DNA of 64,000 bases from Weissella minor (GTDB taxonomy: Bacteria; Bacillota; Bacilli; Lactobacillales; Lactobacillaceae). The stretch is from positions 154,394 through 218,393 of the forward strand of contig NZ_JQCD01000024.1 of assembly GCF_001437425.1 (NCBI RefSeq), read 5' to 3'. The notes below the pieces were generated by a model. It ran no database searches. It was not told where the DNA came from and saw nothing but the letters and a program-made list of their open reading frames with translations. Within the stretch, counting starts at the first letter, position 1. Every line of letters starts with the position of its first letter. The position numbers and the translations under genes were made by a program. Shown in pieces: positions 61,329-64,000 of this stretch.

Positions 61329-62856
61329 TGTAAATCGTGAATTGCCAGACGCAATTATGAAAGACTTAGATTATAAGCCATTCGAAAGTGTTGATTTTGG
61401 TCAACCTGAAATCCAACGGCATGCACCTAAGGTTCGTGCAACAACAGGAACTGATAAGGTTGTGGACTCATTGGAAAAGGTTGTTACTGAGAACCTTGAA
61501 GATGGTATGACAATTTCATTCCACCACCATTTCCGTGAGGGTGATTATGTCTTTAACATGGTTATGTGTATTATTATTGACCATGGTTACAAGAATTTGA
61601 CTTTGGCACCATCATCATTGACAAATACAATGAATGATATCGTGATTGAAGCGATTGAAAAGGGTGTCGTTACAAACATTACGTCATCAGGTATGCGTGG
61701 AACTTTGGGGGATGCTGTATCTCATGGTGCCCTTGAAAATCCTGTTATCTTCCGTTCACACGGTGGCCGTGCCCGTGCCATTGAAAGTGGCGAAATCAAC
61801 ATTGATATTGCCTTCTTAGGGGTACCAAATGCTGACGAAATGGGTAATGCCAATGGTATGAATGGTGAAACTGCTTTCGGTTCATTAGGTTATGCTTTGA
61901 TGGATGCGCGTTATGCTGACAAGGTTGTTTTGATTACTGACAATTTGGTTGAATATCCAAACACACCAGCATCAATTGAACAAACACAAGTTGACTATGT
62001 TGTTAAGGTAGATAAGGTTGGAGATCCTGATAAGATTGGTTCAGGAGCTACACGTTTCACTAAGGACCCTAAGGAATTAAAGATTGCCAAGACTGTTAAT
62101 GATGTTATTGTTAACTCTCCATACTTTAAAGATGGCTTCTCATTCCAAACTGGTTCTGGTGGGGCAGCCTTAGCTGTTACACGTTTCTTACGTCAATCAA
62201 TGATTGATAATGGTATTACTGCCTCATTTGCTTTGGGTGGTATTACAAAGCCAACGATTGATTTGTTGGAAGAAGGACTTGTAAAGCGTGTCATGGACGT
62301 GCAAGACTTCGATAAGGGTGCTGCACATTCAATGAAGCTAAATCCTGCTCAACAAGAAATTAGTGCAACTTGGTATGCGGATCCTGCTAACAAGGGTGCG
62401 ATGGTTGATAAGCTTGACGTTGTTATTCTTTCAGCTCTAGAAATTGACACTGACTTTAACGTTAATGTTATGACTGGTTCTGACGGTGTTATCCGTGGAG
62501 CCGTTGGTGGACACCAAGATGCTGCCACAGCAAAGTTGACCATTATTTCTGCACCACTTGTTCGTGGACGTATTGCAACAATTGTTCCTGCAGTTACAAC
62601 AAATGTAACACCAGGAGCTTCAGTGGACGTATTAGTTACTGAAGCTGGTATTGCGATTAACCCAAATCGTAAGGACTTGTTAGAGACTTTGAAGTCTGTT
62701 CCAGGTGTGCCTGTTTATACAATCGATGAATTGCAACAAATGGCTGAAAAGAAGGTTGGAAAGCCTGAGCCACTTGAATTCACTGATCGTACTGTGGCAA
62801 TGGTTGAATACCGTGATGGTACAATCATCGACACAATTAATGAAGTAAAAGATTAA
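61318..62856 (+). CDS. citF: Citrate lyase alpha chain
   Basis: A 512-residue citrate:acetyl-ACP transferase. [17 protein letters not shown] (about 70-86) and the [23 protein letters not shown] region (about 140-160, in blocks) plus [20 protein letters not shown] are the CitF signatures. The start is GTG 61318 with AGAAGGGGG about 10 bases upstream; ATG 61252 has no site and lies inside citE. Strong codon bias occurs. A terminator follows directly, so no citX or citG gene is in this transcript. Confidence 0.95.
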   Translation: MKNSVNRELPDAIMKDLDYKPFESVDFGQPEIQRHAPKVRATTGTDKVVDSLEKVVTENLEDGMTISFHHHFREGDYVFNMVMCIIIDHGYKNLTLAPSSLTNTMNDIVIEAIEKGVVTNITSSGMRGTLGDAVSHGALENPVIFRSHGGRARAIESGEINIDIAFLGVPNADEMGNANGMNGETAFGSLGYALMDARYADKVVLITDNLVEYPNTPASIEQTQVDYVVKVDKVGDPDKIGSGATRFTKDPKELKIAKTVNDVIVNSPYFKDGFSFQTGSGGAALAVTRFLRQSMIDNGITASFALGGITKPTIDLLEEGLVKRVMDVQDFDKGAAHSMKLNPAQQEISATWYADPANKGAMVDKLDVVILSALEIDTDFNVNVMTGSDGVIRGAVGGHQDAATAKLTIISAPLVRGRIATIVPAVTTNVTPGASVDVLVTEAGIAINPNRKDLLETLKSVPGVPVYTIDELQQMAEKKVGKPEPLEFTDRTVAMVEYRDGTIIDTINEVKD

Positions 62857-62867
62857 TGAATAAAAAT

Positions 62868-62914
62868 TAAACGCTAACATGTGGAGTAATATCTGCGCAT
62901 GTTAGCGTTTTTTT
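62868..62914 (+). terminator. Intrinsic terminator of the citrate operon
   Basis: AAACGCTAACATG and CATGTTAGCGTTT flank a loop of about 16 bases, followed by T7. Confidence 0.93.
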
Positions 62915-62985
62915 GTCGATTACATGTCATGTAAAAGATTTGTGAGACATTTGGATAACGAATTTTTATATTTTGTATTTTTGAA

Positions 62986-63014
62986 TTGACCCACTTAAAT
63001 GGTTGCGGTAGTAT
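62986..63014 (+). promoter_or_regulatory. Promoter of the surface protein gene
   Basis: TTGACC (62986-62991) and TAGTAT (63009-63014) are 17 bp apart. Confidence 0.65.
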
Positions 63015-63101
63015 TAATGATGTTAAGAAAAAATAAAGAAATTTAATAAAATTAAACAATTGAGTAGAAAAATAGGTTTAAATCTGGTTCGGAGGCAATT
63101 C

Positions 63102-64000
63102 ATGGCACGTATTAAAATGTATAAAAGTGGAAAATTTTGGGTAAGTTCGGCGGTAACTACGTTGAGTGCAACTGCGGCTTTGTTAGGTGGTGCAAGTGCT
63201 GGAATTGCACATGCTGATACAACAGATAAAGAAGCACAAGCAACAACGGCAGGGGACGATAACAGTAACGGTACTGAAGATCAAGCTGCAGATGTACAGG
63301 CTCAAATTGAGAGTAAATTAGCAGAAAACCCAACTAATTTAGGTGAGACAACTAATGTGAATGATGTCACAACTGTTGCATCAGAACAAGCGCAAGTGGC
63401 TGAAACAGAAGATGCATCAACGGAAACGTCAGAAGTAGAAGCACCAAAGGCTGAAGCAGAAGATGCATCAACAGAAACATCAGAAGTAGAGGCACCAAAG
63501 GCTGAAACAGAAGATGCATCAACTGAAGCAGAAGACGCATCAACAGAGACATCAGAAGTAGAAGCACCAAAGGCTGAAGCAGAAGATGCAACAACAGAAA
63601 CAGCAGAAGTAGAAGCACCAAAGGCTGAAGCAGAAGAGGCATCAACAGAAACATCAGAAGTAGAGGCACCAAAGGCTGAAGCAGAAGATGCATCAACTGA
63701 AGCATCAGAAGTAGAAGCACCAAAGGCTGAAGCAGAAGATGCATCAGAAGTAGAAGCACCAAAGGCTGAAGCACAAGATGCTACAGAGTCAGAGACGAAG
63801 CAAGCTGATAAGGTTGAAGACAAGCAGGAAGCATCAAAGCCAGAAGCTAAAGAATCAGAAGTAGAGCCAGAGACGAAGCAAGCTGACAAGGTTGAAGACA
63901 AGCAAGAAGCATCAAAGCCAGAAGCTAAAGAAGCAGAAGTAGACCCAGAGACGAAGCAAGCTGACAAGGTTGAAGACAAGCAAGAAGCATCAAAGCCAGA
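63102..64000 (+). CDS. KxYKxGKxW-type surface protein, repeat-rich, 3'-truncated by window end
   Basis: The frame is open from ATG 63102 (after GGAGG) to the end of the window, at least 299 residues. The N-terminus carries the KxYKxGKxW signal (KMYKSGKFW, residues 5-13) and a hydrophobic stretch ending GIAHA (about 37), typical of large secreted glucansucrases and serine-rich or mucin-like adhesins. Then comes an acidic segment and two repeat arrays: a 17-residue unit with EVEAPKAEAEDAST and a 26-residue unit with KQADKVEDKQEASKPEA. The catalytic or adhesive part and any anchor lie outside, so the function is open. The long minus-strand frames here are shadows of the repeats. Confidence 0.88.
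   Translation, partial: MARIKMYKSGKFWVSSAVTTLSATAALLGGASAGIAHADTTDKEAQATTAGDDNSNGTEDQAADVQAQIESKLAENPTNLGETTNVNDVTTVASEQAQVAETEDASTETSEVEAPKAEAEDASTETSEVEAPKAETEDASTEAEDASTETSEVEAPKAEAEDATTETAEVEAPKAEAEEASTETSEVEAPKAEAEDASTEASEVEAPKAEAEDASEVEAPKAEAQDATESETKQADKVEDKQEASKPEAKESEVEPETKQADKVEDKQEASKPEAKEAEVDPETKQADKVEDKQEASKP
63408..63785 (+). repeat. 51-bp tandem repeat array A (17 aa units)
   Basis: Units start with GAAGATGCATCA, at 63408 and then 63459 (51 bp), and continue about seven times with some shortened units (for example a 15-bp extra GAAGCAGAAGACGCA near 63528 and a truncated unit near 63736). The peptide is acidic, with Thr and Ser. Confidence 0.88.
63792..64000 (+). repeat. 78-bp tandem repeat array B (26 aa units), runs off the window
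   Basis: Units begin with GAGACGAAGCAAGCTGA at 63792, 63870 and 63948, exactly 78 bp apart. The copies are nearly identical, differing by a few bases (TCAGAAGTAGAG against GCAGAAGTAGAC), which indicates recent duplication. Confidence 0.9.

Noticed and set aside
63302..63979. Minus-strand open frames of 225 and 135 residues rich in Ser/Ala or Leu
   Set aside because: They are shadows of the plus-strand repeats: no binding site, repetitive low-complexity translation, and the plus frame has a signal peptide, binding site and promoter.
1..64000. CRISPR arrays, insertion sequences, rRNA or tRNA genes
   Set aside because: I saw no regularly spaced direct repeats of CRISPR type, no transposase frame, no rRNA segment and no complete tRNA cloverleaf in the window.

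Overview
The window looks like chromosomal DNA of a low-GC, heterofermentative lactic acid bacterium, most likely Weissella (Leuconostoc/Weissella branch of Lactobacillaceae). The reasons are a citI/citM-type citrate cluster, an L-2-hydroxyisocaproate dehydrogenase, LysM proteins with an Apf-like C-terminus, a KxYKxGKxW surface protein, and the gene order ribU-ypbB-recQ-ypbE-cmk-rpsA-der-hup, which resembles the Bacillus ribU/ypb/rpsA/der/hbs neighbourhood. The genus is inferred from gene content and remembered homologues; no search was run.

Layout. 0-8.5 kb is housekeeping: an FMN riboswitch with ribU, the YpbB/RecQ/LysM cluster, cmk, rpsA, der and hup. 8.6-11.2 kb holds small membrane proteins and two tandem secreted LysM proteins. 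11.3-13.9 kb is a B6/HMP kinase, an ECF S-component and an MFS carrier. 14.1-18.7 kb is accessory: small membrane and coiled-coil proteins without recognised function, then a decayed prophage (ArpU-like regulator, two broken minus-strand genes, an integrase C-terminal stub). 18.8-27.3 kb has hicDH, sbcDC, a TPR protein, trmK and a Nif3-family gene. 27.3-33.8 kb has an HxlR regulator divergent from an aldo-keto reductase, then a glyoxalase-fold protein, pepT, a C69 dipeptidase and ackA. 34-39.5 kb has pyruvate carboxylase, a membrane protein, a GNAT enzyme and a CorA-like transporter. 39.6-43 kb has cysteine-free bL33 and uS14 behind a structured leader, a paired SMR exporter, a TetR regulator and a disulfide reductase. 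43-53 kb has a secreted protein of unknown function, an ABC-2 exporter, a frameshifted acetyltransferase, a preQ1-I riboswitch with queT, an SDR, a BceAB-like transporter and an XRE regulator. 53-56.6 kb has a divergent LepA paralogue, a GNAT enzyme and a GtrB-like glycosyltransferase. 56.6-62.9 kb is the citrate cluster citI / citMCDEF. The window ends inside a repeat-rich surface protein gene.

How they work together. The citrate cluster lets the cell cleave citrate to acetate and oxaloacetate (CitDEF, activated by CitC) and decarboxylate oxaloacetate to pyruvate (CitM). Pyruvate carboxylase runs the reverse anaplerotic step, and AckA makes ATP from acetyl phosphate. PepT and the C69 dipeptidase supply amino acids, and HicDH reduces the 2-keto acids derived from them. 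RibU, QueT and the PdxU/HmpT-like S-component salvage cofactor precursors. Nearly every transcription unit ends in a clear intrinsic terminator, and many promoters fit a -35/-10 spacing of 16-18 bp.

The items most worth a second look are the structured leader of the bL33/uS14 operon, the LepA paralogue with a changed tail, the 14.6-17.7 kb orphan island, the hairpin leader of pepT, the citrate cluster without citX/citG directly downstream, and the nested repeats of the final surface protein.
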